DNA of 57,377 nucleotides from an uncultured Actinomycetes bacterium. GTDB taxonomy: Bacteria; Actinomycetota; Acidimicrobiia; IMCC26256; PALSA-555. This document shows, one piece after another, positions 1 to 8,820 of the stretch (the first letter of the stretch is position 1; each line of letters begins with the position of its first letter). Location: positions 1 to 57,377 of the forward strand of contig CAIUKV010000141.1 in NCBI GenBank assembly GCA_903899845.1, read 5' to 3'. The translations under genes were made by a program, and so were the position numbers. The notes below the pieces were generated by a model. That model had not been told where the DNA came from and made no database searches. It was given only the letters and a program-made list of their open reading frames with translations.

Positions 1-407
1 ACCCCGGTGTCGTCAGCCGCGGCCGCGAACCACACCTCGACCGGCAGCCCGATCACGACGCGGGCCACGTCGACCCCGGGCATCGCGCCGAAGACCCGGG
101 GGCCTTCGTCGAGGTCCACCATCACGACCGCGTAGGGCAGCTCGGCCTTGAACGCCGGGATCCCCTGCTGGCGGATGACCGTGAACGTGTGCACGGTGCC
201 ACGACCGGCGGACTCGAGCCACTCGGGCTCCGCCCCGCACTCGGTGCACAGCGCCCGCGGGTACCACTGCCGGTGCCCGCAGGCCGGGCACTGCTGGATC
301 AGCAGCCGTCCTTCGCGCGCCGCCTGCCAGTACTCCGCGTTGACGTTGTCGATCTGCGGGAGGGGCTTGGCCCACTCCTCGACCTCGACCACCTCGTGAG
401 TGCTCAC
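1..407 (-). CDS. Zn-ribbon / OB-fold protein (DUF35), 3' end outside window
   Basis: The reading frame from GTG at 407 runs off the left edge, so the C-terminus is missing. About residues 35-55 carry CPACG and CTECG, the paired CxxC motifs of the DUF35 rubredoxin-like zinc ribbon, followed by the start of an OB-fold (VHTFTVIRQQG). The GTG overlaps the thiolase TGA in a GTGA, so translation is coupled. DUF35 proteins bind acyl-CoA and act as obligate partners of thiolase-like proteins (for example ChsH2 with Ltp2), and the neighbour fits that. The 120-aa ORF listed at 13..375 is an out-of-frame shadow. Confidence 0.85.
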   Translation of the reverse strand, partial: MSTHEVVEVEEWAKPLPQIDNVNAEYWQAAREGRLLIQQCPACGHRQWYPRALCTECGAEPEWLESAGRGTVHTFTVIRQQGIPAFKAELPYAVVMVDLDEGPRVFGAMPGVDVARVVIGLPVEVWFAAAADDTG

Positions 408-1576
408 GGGTGCTCCTTCCCCAGGATCGCGACGCCGATGCACGACAGCCAGCCCCCCGATCCGGCTGCGATCGCGACCTCGCAGTCCGGCACCTGGGCC
501 TCGCCGCCCTGGCCGCGCAGCTGGCGCACGGCCTCGAGGATCAAGAAGATGCCCCGCATCCCCGGGTGGACGGCCGACAGCCCGCCCCCGTCGGTGTTCA
601 GCGGCCACTTGCCGCCCCGCTTCAGGTGGCCCTCGGCGACGAACGGGCCGCCCTCGCCCTTCGGGACGAAGCCGAGCGACTCCAACAGGATCAGGCAGGT
701 GATGGTGAACGAGTCGTAGAACATCAGCAGGTCGACGTCGTCGTGGGTGACCCCGGCCCGCTCGAACGCGATCGGCCCGACCCGGGCCCCGGCCGACGAC
801 GTGAAGTCGGACTGCTGGGAGATGTTCCAGTGCGTCTGCCCACCGGCGGCCCCGAGCACGTGGACCGGCGCCTGGGGCAGGTCCTTGGCCCGCTCGGCCG
901 TGGTCATGACGAACGCACCGCCGCCGTCGGTGATCGCGCAGCAGTCGAGCAGGTGCAGCGGATCGGCGATCATCCGCGACGACAGGACGTCGTCGACGGT
1001 GATCGGGTCGCGGTAGATGGCGTTCGGGTTGAGGGAGGCGAACTCGCGGACGCCGACGGCGATCTCGGCGAGCTGCTCGGAGGTGGTGCCGAACTCGTGC
1101 ATGTGGCGCTGGGCGTGCATGGCGTAGGAGCCGACCAGGGAGTTGCCGTAGGGGGCCTCGTAGCCCGACGGCCCGGCCACGCGCTGCTGGCCCCGGTGCA
1201 TGCCGCCGGTCCCCAGGCTGCGGCCCATGCGGGTCAGCTGGTCGGACCCATAGGTGACGAGGGCGGTGTCGCAGAGCCCGTCGCGGATCGCAGCGGCGAG
1301 GTGCTGGACGTGGAACTCGAACGACGAGCCCCCGGTCATCGTGCCGTCGACGTAGCGGTGGTCGATCCCGAGGTACTCGGCCATGGTGACCGCGTCGTCG
1401 ACCATCATCCCGCCCCCGCCCCCGGCGTTGACGTAGCCGTCGATCGACGCCTTGTCGATGCCGGCGTCGGCGATCGCCCGCCGGGCGGCGAGCACGTGGT
1501 GCTGGACGCCGTTGAGGTGCGGAGCCTTGGGGTGGTCGGACAGTCCGATCCCCACGATGACGGGTGTGCGGTCCAT
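404..1576 (-). CDS. Thiolase-like protein / lipid-transfer (Ltp) family, DUF35 partner
   Basis: A 390-aa thiolase-fold protein. Start is placed at ATG 1576 (MDRTPVIVGIG), typical of the family; ATG 1594 is the alternative. Where true thiolases have the nucleophilic Cys, this protein has TGGSSFEF, and the C-terminal block is NTDGGGLSAVHP rather than [10 protein letters not shown]. It therefore belongs with the Ltp/SCP2-thiolase-like group, whose members work with a DUF35 protein; some (Ltp2) are retro-aldolases in steroid side-chain removal. The DUF35 gene follows with a 4-nt overlap. The exact reaction cannot be decided from sequence; loss of the Cys argues against ordinary thiolysis. Confidence 0.85.
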   Translation of the reverse strand: MDRTPVIVGIGLSDHPKAPHLNGVQHHVLAARRAIADAGIDKASIDGYVNAGGGGGMMVDDAVTMAEYLGIDHRYVDGTMTGGSSFEFHVQHLAAAIRDGLCDTALVTYGSDQLTRMGRSLGTGGMHRGQQRVAGPSGYEAPYGNSLVGSYAMHAQRHMHEFGTTSEQLAEIAVGVREFASLNPNAIYRDPITVDDVLSSRMIADPLHLLDCCAITDGGGAFVMTTAERAKDLPQAPVHVLGAAGGQTHWNISQQSDFTSSAGARVGPIAFERAGVTHDDVDLLMFYDSFTITCLILLESLGFVPKGEGGPFVAEGHLKRGGKWPLNTDGGGLSAVHPGMRGIFLILEAVRQLRGQGGEAQVPDCEVAIAAGSGGWLSCIGVAILGKEHP

Positions 1577-1622
1577 TGCGGCGGAGTCAACCATGCCCCG
1601 ACCGGGACCCGCCAACCGCAAC

Positions 1623-1628
1623 TACGGT
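1623..1628 (+). promoter_or_regulatory. Leaderless -10 box (TACGGT)
   Basis: TACGGT ends 6 nt before ATG 1635, with no Shine-Dalgarno sequence between. This fits a leaderless transcript for the LLM oxidoreductase. Confidence 0.5.
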
Positions 1629-1634
1629 GCAGGC

Positions 1635-2651
1635 ATGGGTGACCTCAAGCTCGGCCTGCAGTTCGGGTACTGGACCGCCACACCCCGTCCGGCCCGCGAC
1701 CTCATCGAGCTCGCGGTGCGGGCCGAGGACCTCGGCTTCGACTCCGTGTGGACCGGTGAGTCGTGGAGCAGCGACGCGTTCTCGCCCCTCGCCGCGGTGG
1801 CGGGGGCGACGTCGCGCGTGCGCCTGTGCACCGGCATCGCCCAGATCGCGGCCCGCACCCCCACCGCCATGGCGATGCACGCCATGACCCTCGACGGGCT
1901 GTCGGAGGGTCGGGCCGCGGTCGGGATCGGGGTGAGCGGGCCCCAGGTGGTCGAGGGCTGGTACGGGCGGCCCTTCGGGCAGCCCCTCGCCCGCACGCGC
2001 GAGTACGTGGCGATCATGCGCGACGCGCTGCGCCGCGAGGGCCCGGTGGCGGCGCCGGGACCGCACTATCCCCTCCCCTACACCGGCGACGGCGCGCTCG
2101 GCCTGGGCAAGCCCCTCAAGATGATCACGCACCCGCGACGGGGCGACGTGCCCATCTACCTCGGCGCCGAGGGCCCGAAGAACGTGGCCATGGCGTTCGA
2201 GATCGCCGACGGCTGGGTCCCGCTCTACTGGTCGCCGTACCGCGACGCCTACGTCGTTCCCGACACCCGACCCGACGACTTCGAGATCGCGGTGAACGTG
2301 TCGGTCGTGGTCGCCGACGACGTCGCCACCGCGTTGTGGCCCATCAAGGCCACCCTCGGCTTCTACATCGGCGGGATGGGCGCGAAGACGAAGAACTTCC
2401 ACACCGAGCTCATGGCCCGCATGGGGTTCGAGGAGGAGGCCCACCGGATCCAGGACCTCTTCTTCGCGGGCAAGCGCGACGAGGCGATCCTGGCCGTGCC
2501 CGACGACTTCGCCGACGAGATCTCCCTGGTCGGACCACCGGCCCGCATCGCCGAGCGGATCGAGGCGTGGCGGGCGACCCCGGTCACCACGCTGCTCGTG
2601 GGCGGGGGCGACCCCGACGCCATGCGGCTCCTCGCCGACCTCACCCGCTGA
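1635..2651 (+). CDS. LLM-class F420-dependent oxidoreductase
   Basis: 338 aa, luciferase-like TIM barrel. The N-terminus (MGDLKLGLQFGYW), the VRAEDLGFDSVWTGE segment and LDGLSEGRAAVGIG are characteristic of the flavin/F420 family, and SLVGPPARIAERIEAW near the C-terminus is the usual end of these proteins. Start is ATG 1635, chosen because a TACGGT -10 sits 6 nt upstream and the protein aligns from there; the ORF track extends into the divergent thiolase gene. Such enzymes use F420H2 (or FMNH2) for hydride transfer to varied substrates. It is divergent from the thiolase/DUF35 pair, 58 bp apart. Substrate unknown. Confidence 0.88.
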   Translation: MGDLKLGLQFGYWTATPRPARDLIELAVRAEDLGFDSVWTGESWSSDAFSPLAAVAGATSRVRLCTGIAQIAARTPTAMAMHAMTLDGLSEGRAAVGIGVSGPQVVEGWYGRPFGQPLARTREYVAIMRDALRREGPVAAPGPHYPLPYTGDGALGLGKPLKMITHPRRGDVPIYLGAEGPKNVAMAFEIADGWVPLYWSPYRDAYVVPDTRPDDFEIAVNVSVVVADDVATALWPIKATLGFYIGGMGAKTKNFHTELMARMGFEEEAHRIQDLFFAGKRDEAILAVPDDFADEISLVGPPARIAERIEAWRATPVTTLLVGGGDPDAMRLLADLTR

Positions 2652-2673
2652 GGCGGGCCCGGTCGCCCGAGCG

Positions 2674-3777
2674 TCAGCGGGGCAGGCGGTAGAGGTCGAT
2701 CGCGTTCTGGCCGAGGATCCGGTCCTGGTCGGCCTGCGGGAGCGTCGCGATCTGATCGCGCAGCTCCTTGACCATCCCCGGGAACGTGCAGTCGGGATGC
2801 GGGTAGTCGGTGCCCCACACGATGCGGTCGGTGCCCACCAGGGGCGCGAGCACCGGCAGGGTGTGCTCGTCGACCTCGAAGCTGATCCAGCACTGCCGGG
2901 CGAAGTACTCGCTCGGCATCAGCTTCATCTCGGGCGCGTAGCCGCCGAACCGGCCCACCTGATGGTCGAGCCGCTCGAGCCAGTACGGCGCCCATCCACC
3001 CCCGGCCTCGAGGAACACGAAGCGCAGCCCCGGGTGGCGCTCCATCACGCCGGTGGCCATGAGCTGCGCGCAGGCGAGCATGTGCTCGAACGTGTGCGAG
3101 GTCGCGTGCAGGACCAGGGCGTTGTAGGGCGGCCGGTCGAGGCCGAGCGTGGGGATGGCGGGCTGGGAGCCCTCGTGGATGCCGATCGTGACGTCGAGCT
3201 CCTCGGCGGTCTCCCAGACGATCTCGTTCGCCGGGTCGACGATCGTGCGCCCCGCGCACGGGTTCGGCCGCACGAACGCGACCCGGAAGCCCAGCTCGTC
3301 GTGGGCCCGGCGCAGCTCGGCCGCCGCCGCGACCGGGTCCTGGAACGGGAGGGCGGCGACGCCGAAGAGCCGGGTGGGGTCGGCGGCGCAGAACGAGGCC
3401 AACCAGTCGTTGTAGGCCCGCACCACCGCGACGGCGGCGGCGGGGTCGGCGATCGCCCAGTAGGCCAGCCCGACCGTCGGGTACAGCACGACGGCGTCGA
3501 GATCGTCGGCGTCGAGGTCGGCGAGCCGGGCGTGCGGGTCGAACGCACCCGCGATCGCCTCCTCGAGCGGACGGGCGTTGGCCAGGTCGGCCACCACCGC
3601 GCCCGGCGTGCCGAGCATCCCCAGGCTGCCGACGAAGATCTCCTGCCCGCCCACCGTGACGTGGTCGAGGCCGCGAGCGTCGGTGGTGATGGACGGGCGC
3701 TGGTGGTCGGGCAGATGCGCGAAGGCGGCACGGGGCTCGAGCACGTGGCCGTCGGCGTCGATCACGGGGACGGGCAT
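2674..3777 (-). CDS. Amidohydrolase-related TIM-barrel protein (amidohydrolase 2 family)
   Basis: 367 aa. It opens with VIDADGHVLEP (the DxDxH variant of the first metal motif), has IGIHEGSQP mid-protein, FLEAGGGWAPYWLERLD, and ends with GTDYPHPDCTFPG followed by NAIDLYRL. This is the pattern of ACMSD-like/metal-dependent hydrolases that decarboxylate or hydrolyse cyclic and aromatic acids. ATG 3777 has a strong SD (GGAGGTGG) 5 nt upstream; the longer ORF start is not needed. Its 5' end overlaps the 3' end of the molybdopterin oxidoreductase by 16 bp, so the two are one transcription unit. Substrate not identifiable. Confidence 0.87.
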   Translation of the reverse strand: MPVPVIDADGHVLEPRAAFAHLPDHQRPSITTDARGLDHVTVGGQEIFVGSLGMLGTPGAVVADLANARPLEEAIAGAFDPHARLADLDADDLDAVVLYPTVGLAYWAIADPAAAVAVVRAYNDWLASFCAADPTRLFGVAALPFQDPVAAAAELRRAHDELGFRVAFVRPNPCAGRTIVDPANEIVWETAEELDVTIGIHEGSQPAIPTLGLDRPPYNALVLHATSHTFEHMLACAQLMATGVMERHPGLRFVFLEAGGGWAPYWLERLDHQVGRFGGYAPEMKLMPSEYFARQCWISFEVDEHTLPVLAPLVGTDRIVWGTDYPHPDCTFPGMVKELRDQIATLPQADQDRILGQNAIDLYRLPR

Positions 3778-6023
3778 GGGACCACCTCCACGGGGATGCC
3801 GTTGCACACGGCGTTGCCGGACAGCGGATCGAGTGTGTCGCTCGGCGTCAGCACGTTACTGCTCACGCCGGCGTGGCGCCGGGCCACCGCGAGGTCCACG
3901 CCGTCGACGTCGTGGCCCCACCCGTGGGGCAGGCTCACCACGCCGGGCCGCATCGCGTCGTCGATCTCGACCGGCACCTCGACCGTCCCCGACGCCGAGG
4001 TCACCCGCACGGTCGCGCCGTGCGTCACCCCCCGCGCGGCGGCATCGTCGGGGTGGACGAGCAGCGTGCACCGGGGGCGGCCCTTGACCAGGACCTCCAC
4101 GTTGTGCATCCACGAGTTGTTCGACCGCAGGTGGCGCCGCCCCACGAGCACGAGACCGCCGGTCGCGGGGCGGTCCCGGCGCGCCCGCAGGCGGGCCACG
4201 TCGGCGACGATCGTCTCGGGGGCCAGCTCGATCCGACCGGTCGGGGTGCGCAGCACCCCGGGGATCCGCGGGGCGAGCGGCCCGAGGTCGACGCCGTGGG
4301 GCTCGGCCTCGAGCACGGCCAGCGAGAGCCCGGCCGGATCGGCGCCGAAGCCGTCGCCGTACGGGCCGGTGCGCAGCATCACGTCGAGCGCCCGCTCGGG
4401 GCCCCGCCGGTGGGCCAGCGCGGTCATCAGCGCATCGGGGTCGCGTCCCGCGACGCTCGACCCGGGCCGGGCCACCGCCCGCTCCACCAGGCCGCGGGCG
4501 AGCGCCTCGTCGAGGACGTCGACATCGGCGTCGGCGCCGAGGCCCATGCCGATCGCCCCCAGCCGGGCCAGGATCTCCCACTCGGCCATCTCGTGCGCGG
4601 CGAGCGGGCGGATCGGCGGCGAGTAGTTGGCCACGTTGCGCACCGCCAGCTGGTACAGCGCGAGGTCGTAGTGCCCCTTGGCGACGATCGGTGGCGCCGG
4701 GAGGATGACGTCGGCGTGGCGGGTGGTCTCGTTGCGGTAGATGTCGACGCTGACCATGAAGTCGAGCCCGGCGAGGGCCCGGTCGAGTCGGGTGCCGTCC
4801 GGCGTGCTGCACACCGGGTTCCCCGCGACGGTGACCATCGCCCGGATCTGCCCGGGGCCGGGGGTCTCGATCTCCTCGGCCATGCAGGCGGCCGGGAACT
4901 CGCCGAACACCTCCGGCGCGCCCCGGACCCGGCTCGTGTGGCGGCCGAGGCGCACGCCCCGGCCCGGACCGGGCGTCCCGCCCGCCGAGGCGCTCCCGGC
5001 GGCGGGGAGGGTGAACATCGCGCCCCCGGGGCGGTCGAGGTTGCCGGTCAGCACGTTGAGGACGTCGACCAGCCACGAGGCGAGCGTGCCGAACTCCTGG
5101 GTGCAGGTGCCGATGCGGGCGTACACGCACGCGCGCGGCGCCGCCGCGAGGTCGAGGGCCACCGCGCGGATCCGCTCGGCGGGGATCCCGCACGCGACGG
5201 CGACCGACTCGGGCGGGAAGTCGGCCGCAAGCCGCTCGACGTCGGCGAGTCCGTCGAGGTGGGGCGTGAGGTGGGGGCCGGGGTCGACCCGACCCTCGGC
5301 GAACAGCACGTGCACGAGCGCGAACAGGAACAGGGCGTCGGTGCCCGGGACGATCGCGAGGTGCTCGTCGGCCGCGGCGGCGGTGCGGGTCCGCCGGGGA
5401 TCGACGACGACGAGGCGCCCGCCGCGCGCCCGCAGCGCCTCGAGCCGACCGGGCAGGTCGGGCGCGGTGCACAGCGAGCCGTTCGACTCGTAGGGGTTCG
5501 CCCCGAGCATCAGCAGATGGTCGGTGCGGTCGACGTCGGGCACCGGGATCGACAGGGCGCCGCCGAACATCAGGCCGGCCGCGACCTGCTTGGGCATCTG
5601 GTCCACGGTGCTGGCGGAGAACACGTTGCGAGTCCCGAGCCCCTGGAGCATCAGACGGCCGTGGACGAGGCTCGCGAGGTTGTGGGCCGTCGGGTTGCCG
5701 AGGTAGACGCCCACCGCGTCCCGGCCGTGGGCGTCGATCACCGCCGGCAGTCGCTCGGCGATCACGGCGAACGCGTCGGACCAGTCCACCTCCCGCCACC
5801 GGGCCGACGGGCCCCCACCCGTGCGCAGGAGCGGCCGGCGCACCCGGTCGGGGTCGGCCTCGAGCTTCGGCAGGGCGGCCCCCTTCGGGCACAGGAACCC
5901 CCGGGAGAACACGTCGTCGCGGTCGCCGCGGGCGAGGACGGGGACGTCGTCCTCGAGGTGCAGCTCCAAGCCGCAGGTCGCCTCGCACAGCGGGCACGTC
6001 CGGTACGCCACACGGCGGGTCAC
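3762..6023 (-). CDS. Molybdopterin (bis-MGD) oxidoreductase with N-terminal [4Fe-4S] site
   Basis: 753 aa, DMSO-reductase superfamily. The N-terminus has C-x2-C-x3-C-x27-C (CPLCEATC...FLCPKG), a [4Fe-4S] site. YLGNP, MLGANPYESNG and VVVDPRRT are family blocks, and the C-terminus (VLVHPDDAAARG, VSLPHGWGH) is the dinucleotide-binding domain. No Tat signal is visible, so it is probably cytoplasmic. At the Mo-ligand position by rough alignment to FdhH I see STVDQMP, suggesting Asp rather than Cys or Sec (inference). There is no electron-transfer subunit next to it. GTG 6023 is preferred to GTG 6032 because the latter overlaps the TAACGT -10. Length is close to mycobacterial Rv0197-type proteins. 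Confidence 0.85.
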   Translation of the reverse strand: MTRRVAYRTCPLCEATCGLELHLEDDVPVLARGDRDDVFSRGFLCPKGAALPKLEADPDRVRRPLLRTGGGPSARWREVDWSDAFAVIAERLPAVIDAHGRDAVGVYLGNPTAHNLASLVHGRLMLQGLGTRNVFSASTVDQMPKQVAAGLMFGGALSIPVPDVDRTDHLLMLGANPYESNGSLCTAPDLPGRLEALRARGGRLVVVDPRRTRTAAAADEHLAIVPGTDALFLFALVHVLFAEGRVDPGPHLTPHLDGLADVERLAADFPPESVAVACGIPAERIRAVALDLAAAPRACVYARIGTCTQEFGTLASWLVDVLNVLTGNLDRPGGAMFTLPAAGSASAGGTPGPGRGVRLGRHTSRVRGAPEVFGEFPAACMAEEIETPGPGQIRAMVTVAGNPVCSTPDGTRLDRALAGLDFMVSVDIYRNETTRHADVILPAPPIVAKGHYDLALYQLAVRNVANYSPPIRPLAAHEMAEWEILARLGAIGMGLGADADVDVLDEALARGLVERAVARPGSSVAGRDPDALMTALAHRRGPERALDVMLRTGPYGDGFGADPAGLSLAVLEAEPHGVDLGPLAPRIPGVLRTPTGRIELAPETIVADVARLRARRDRPATGGLVLVGRRHLRSNNSWMHNVEVLVKGRPRCTLLVHPDDAAARGVTHGATVRVTSASGTVEVPVEIDDAMRPGVVSLPHGWGHDVDGVDLAVARRHAGVSSNVLTPSDTLDPLSGNAVCNGIPVEVVPCPSP

Positions 6024-6030
6024 GCCGGTC

Positions 6031-6036
6031 ACGTTA
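6031..6036 (-). promoter_or_regulatory. Leaderless -10 box (TAACGT) deciding the start
   Basis: TAACGT lies 7 nt before GTG 6023 on the minus strand. The upstream in-frame GTG at 6032 overlaps the hexamer itself, so 6023 is the likely leaderless start. Confidence 0.45.
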
Positions 6037-6152
6037 GGGCACCCGGCGCCGGCCCGGGGCCCGGACGGGACCCGGGCCGATCTCCGTTATCGTGCGGTCC
6101 GCCCCGATCCACACCGACCGGTTCCGCCGGTCCCCGAACCGGATGCGTGCCG

Positions 6153-7760
6153 ATGGAGTACAACCTCGCCGACCTGTTCGAAGCCGCGGCCGACGCCTTC
6201 CCCGACCGGGAGTACCTCGTGGCCGAGGGCCGGCGCCGGACCTACGCCGAGATGGAGGCGCGGGCCAACCGGCTCGCCCACCACCTCCAGGCCCAGGGCA
6301 TCGGCCCCGGCGACCACGTCGGGATCTACGGCTACAACTCCGTGGAGTGGGTCGAGACCCTCTGGGCGGTGTTCAAGGTCCGGGCGACCTGGATCAACAT
6401 CAACTACCGGTACGTGGAGGAGGAGCTCGCGTACCTGTTCGAGAACGCCGACCTCAAGGCGCTCGTCTACCAGCGCGAGTTCGCGCCGCGGGTGCGCGGC
6501 GTGCTCGCCCACCTGCCCCTCCTCCGGCACACGGTGGTGATCGACGACGGCAGCGACGCCGATCTCGCCGGGCTCGACTCGGTCGACTTCGAGGACGCGA
6601 TGGCAGGCGGGTCCCCCGAGCGCGACTTCGGACCCCGCTCGCCCGACGACCGCTACATCCTCTACACGGGCGGCACCACCGGGATGCCCAAGGGCGTCGT
6701 GTGGCGCCACGAGGACGTCTTCTTCGCGCTCGGGGGCGGCATCGACCCCGTGACCAACGACCGGGTCACCACACCCATGGACCTGGTCGAGCAGGCCAAG
6801 GCGGCCGGCGGCGCCGCCACCAACATGCCCATCGCCCCCCTCATGCACGGCGCCACGCAGTGGGGGGTCATGGGGGGAGCGTTCCGTGGCGCCCGCATCG
6901 TCCTCATGGCCAAGTTCGACCCGGTCCGCACCTGGGAGCTGGTCGAGGAGGAGGGCGTCAACATGGTCATGATCACCGGTGACGCCATGGCCCGACCGAT
7001 GATCGACGCGCTCGAGGACTCGGCGCGCGCCTTCGACCTCTCCTCGCTCTTCGCGATCGGCAGCACCGCCGCGCTGTTCTCGCCGTCCATGAAGGACCGC
7101 TTCATGGAGCTGCTGCCCAGCATCGTGCTCACCGATGCGATCGGCTCCTCGGAGTCGGGATCCAACGGCTACTCGATCGTCGAGAAGGGCAAGACCGCGA
7201 TGAAGGGCGGGCCGACGGTCCGGGCCGTGCGCGACTCGGTCGTGCTCGACGAGGACCTCCGTGAGGTCGCGCCCGGATCGGGGATCGTCGGCAAGGTCGC
7301 CCGCAAGGGGAACATCCCCATCGAGTACTACAAGGACCCCGAGAAGACCGCCCAGACCTTCGTCACCGGTCCCGACGGCACCCGGTACTCCGTCCCCGGC
7401 GACTTCGCCACGCTCGAGGCCGACGGCACGATCACCCTGCTGGGCCGGGGCTCGGTGTCGATCAACTCGGGGGGCGAGAAGATCTTCCCCGAGGAGGTCG
7501 AGGGCGCGGTGCGCCGCCACGCCGAGGTCTACGACTGCGTGGTCGTCGGCGTGGCCGACGAGCGCTGGGGTCAGCGCGTCGCCGCCGTGGTCCAGCCCCG
7601 ACCGGGCTGCACCCCGTCGCTCGAGTCGATCCAGGACGAGTGCCGCCGCCACATCGCGGGGTACAAGGTGCCCCGCGAGATCCACTACGTGGACCGGATC
7701 GAGCGATCCCCGTCGGGCAAGCCCGACTACCGCTGGGCCGCGGCGGTCGCCACCGCCTGA
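6153..7760 (+). CDS. FadD19-like acyl-CoA synthetase
   Basis: 535 aa, ANL (AMP-forming) superfamily. It activates a carboxylic acid to acyl-AMP and then acyl-CoA. Signature YTGGTTGMPKGV (P-loop, about residues 170-181), IGSSESGSNGY, and the hinge/C-terminal block LLGRGSVSINSGGEKIFPEE with the catalytic Lys in SPSGKPDYRWA. Sequence texture (NLADLFE, NINYRYVEEEL, ITGDAMARP) closely recalls Mycobacterium FadD19, the C26/C24 steroid side-chain ligase. Start ATG 6153 (MEYNLADLFE) matches the paralogue at 23310. A possible -10 (TATCGT, 6088-6093) would give a leader of about 50 nt. Substrate specificity is inferred from family resemblance only. Confidence 0.9.
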   Translation: MEYNLADLFEAAADAFPDREYLVAEGRRRTYAEMEARANRLAHHLQAQGIGPGDHVGIYGYNSVEWVETLWAVFKVRATWININYRYVEEELAYLFENADLKALVYQREFAPRVRGVLAHLPLLRHTVVIDDGSDADLAGLDSVDFEDAMAGGSPERDFGPRSPDDRYILYTGGTTGMPKGVVWRHEDVFFALGGGIDPVTNDRVTTPMDLVEQAKAAGGAATNMPIAPLMHGATQWGVMGGAFRGARIVLMAKFDPVRTWELVEEEGVNMVMITGDAMARPMIDALEDSARAFDLSSLFAIGSTAALFSPSMKDRFMELLPSIVLTDAIGSSESGSNGYSIVEKGKTAMKGGPTVRAVRDSVVLDEDLREVAPGSGIVGKVARKGNIPIEYYKDPEKTAQTFVTGPDGTRYSVPGDFATLEADGTITLLGRGSVSINSGGEKIFPEEVEGAVRRHAEVYDCVVVGVADERWGQRVAAVVQPRPGCTPSLESIQDECRRHIAGYKVPREIHYVDRIERSPSGKPDYRWAAAVATA

Positions 7761-7774
7761 GCCCCCACACGCGC

Positions 7775-7829
7775 GCTCCGCACCATCCCACCCACCCGCT
7801 CCGCACCATCCCACCCACCCGCTCCGCAT
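7775..7829 (+). repeat. Tandem repeat, 23-bp unit, 2.4 copies
   Basis: A 23-bp unit beginning GCTCCGCACCATCCC occurs twice perfectly (7775-7797, 7798-7820), then a partial third copy. It fills the spacer between the ligase and the esterase, just upstream of the esterase SD. Confidence 0.9.
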
Positions 7830-7842
7830 CTCCGGAGGACCC

Positions 7843-8787
7843 GTGCCCCTGCACCCCGCACTCCAGGCCATCTGCGACGCCGCCAACCAGGCTGCGGCCG
7901 GAGCCGCCGACGCCCCGGCCCCGTCCGACGCCGAGCGCCTCACCCTGGTCCGGGGTGGGGCCGAGGCCTTCGGATCGCTCGGCGCCGGCGCCCCCGACCC
8001 GCTGCACTCGGTCGAGGACATGACCGCCGAGGGCCCCCACGGCCCGATCCCCGTGCGCGTCTACCGGCCGGCCACCACGCCCGGCGCGCCCCTCGTCTGC
8101 TACTACCACGGCGGCGGCTTCGTCTCCGGTTCGGTCGCCGCGTGGGACGGCGTGGCCCGCCGGATCGCCAAGGAGTCGGGCGCCGTCGTGGTGAGCGTCG
8201 ACTACCGCCTCGCGCCCGAGCACCGCTTCCCGGTCCCCCTCGAAGACTGCCACGCAGCCCTGGTCTGGGCGGTGGCCGAGGCCGAGCGCCTCGGCGCCGA
8301 CGCCACCCGCGTCGCGGTGGCCGGCGACAGCGCCGGCGGCAATCTCGCCGCTGCGCTCGCCCTCCGGGCCCGGACCGAGGGCCCGACGCTGCGGGCCCAG
8401 GTGCTCGTCTATCCCGTGATCGCTCCCGAGTGCACCACCGCGTCGATGGACGCCAACGGCACCGGCTACCTCCTCACCGCCGACTCCATGCGGTCGATGT
8501 GGGCCTGGTACCTCGGGCCCGACGGGGACCCCGACGACCCGGGCGCCGCGGTCGCGAAGGCCACCGACCACGCGGGCCTCCCGCCCGCCCTCGTCATCAC
8601 CGCCGAGTACGACCCGCTGCGCGACGAGGGCGAGGACTACGCCGCCCTGCTCACCCGAGCCGGGGTCGACGTGACCTGCACCCGCTACGACGGCATGCTG
8701 CACGGGTTCTTCGGCCTGCGCGAGATCGTCCCCGACTCCGACCGCGCCGTGGCCGAGGTCGCGGCGTTCCTCCGCCGCCACTGCTGA
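7843..8787 (+). CDS. Alpha/beta hydrolase, hormone-sensitive-lipase family esterase
   Basis: 314 aa. YYHGGGFVSG (HGGG oxyanion motif), VAGDSAGGNLAAA (nucleophilic Ser in GDSAGG), the Asp in ITAEYDPLRDEG and the His in DGMLHGFF make a complete HSL-type triad; VSVDYRLAPEHRFPVP is diagnostic of family IV. It hydrolyses short- to medium-chain esters. GTG 7843 has an SD (CCGGAGGA) 7 nt upstream. It follows the FadD19-like ligase on the same strand after 82 bp, so it may supply free acids to it; this link is inference. Confidence 0.9.
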   Translation: MPLHPALQAICDAANQAAAGAADAPAPSDAERLTLVRGGAEAFGSLGAGAPDPLHSVEDMTAEGPHGPIPVRVYRPATTPGAPLVCYYHGGGFVSGSVAAWDGVARRIAKESGAVVVSVDYRLAPEHRFPVPLEDCHAALVWAVAEAERLGADATRVAVAGDSAGGNLAAALALRARTEGPTLRAQVLVYPVIAPECTTASMDANGTGYLLTADSMRSMWAWYLGPDGDPDDPGAAVAKATDHAGLPPALVITAEYDPLRDEGEDYAALLTRAGVDVTCTRYDGMLHGFFGLREIVPDSDRAVAEVAAFLRRHC

Positions 8788-8820
8788 TCCCGCCGCGCGG
8801 GTCGCAGTCCCGCCGGGGCA

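Noticed and set aside
13-375. 120-aa ORF at the left edge
   Set aside because: Wrong frame; the DUF35 reading frame from GTG 407 has the CxxC pairs.
410-1642. 410-aa plus-strand ORF over the thiolase
   Set aside because: Low-complexity antisense frame of a clear thiolase-like gene.
3873-7760. 1295-aa ORF
   Set aside because: Only the part from 6153 is real (FadD19-like); the rest is antisense shadow of the molybdopterin gene, Arg/Gly-rich with no motif.
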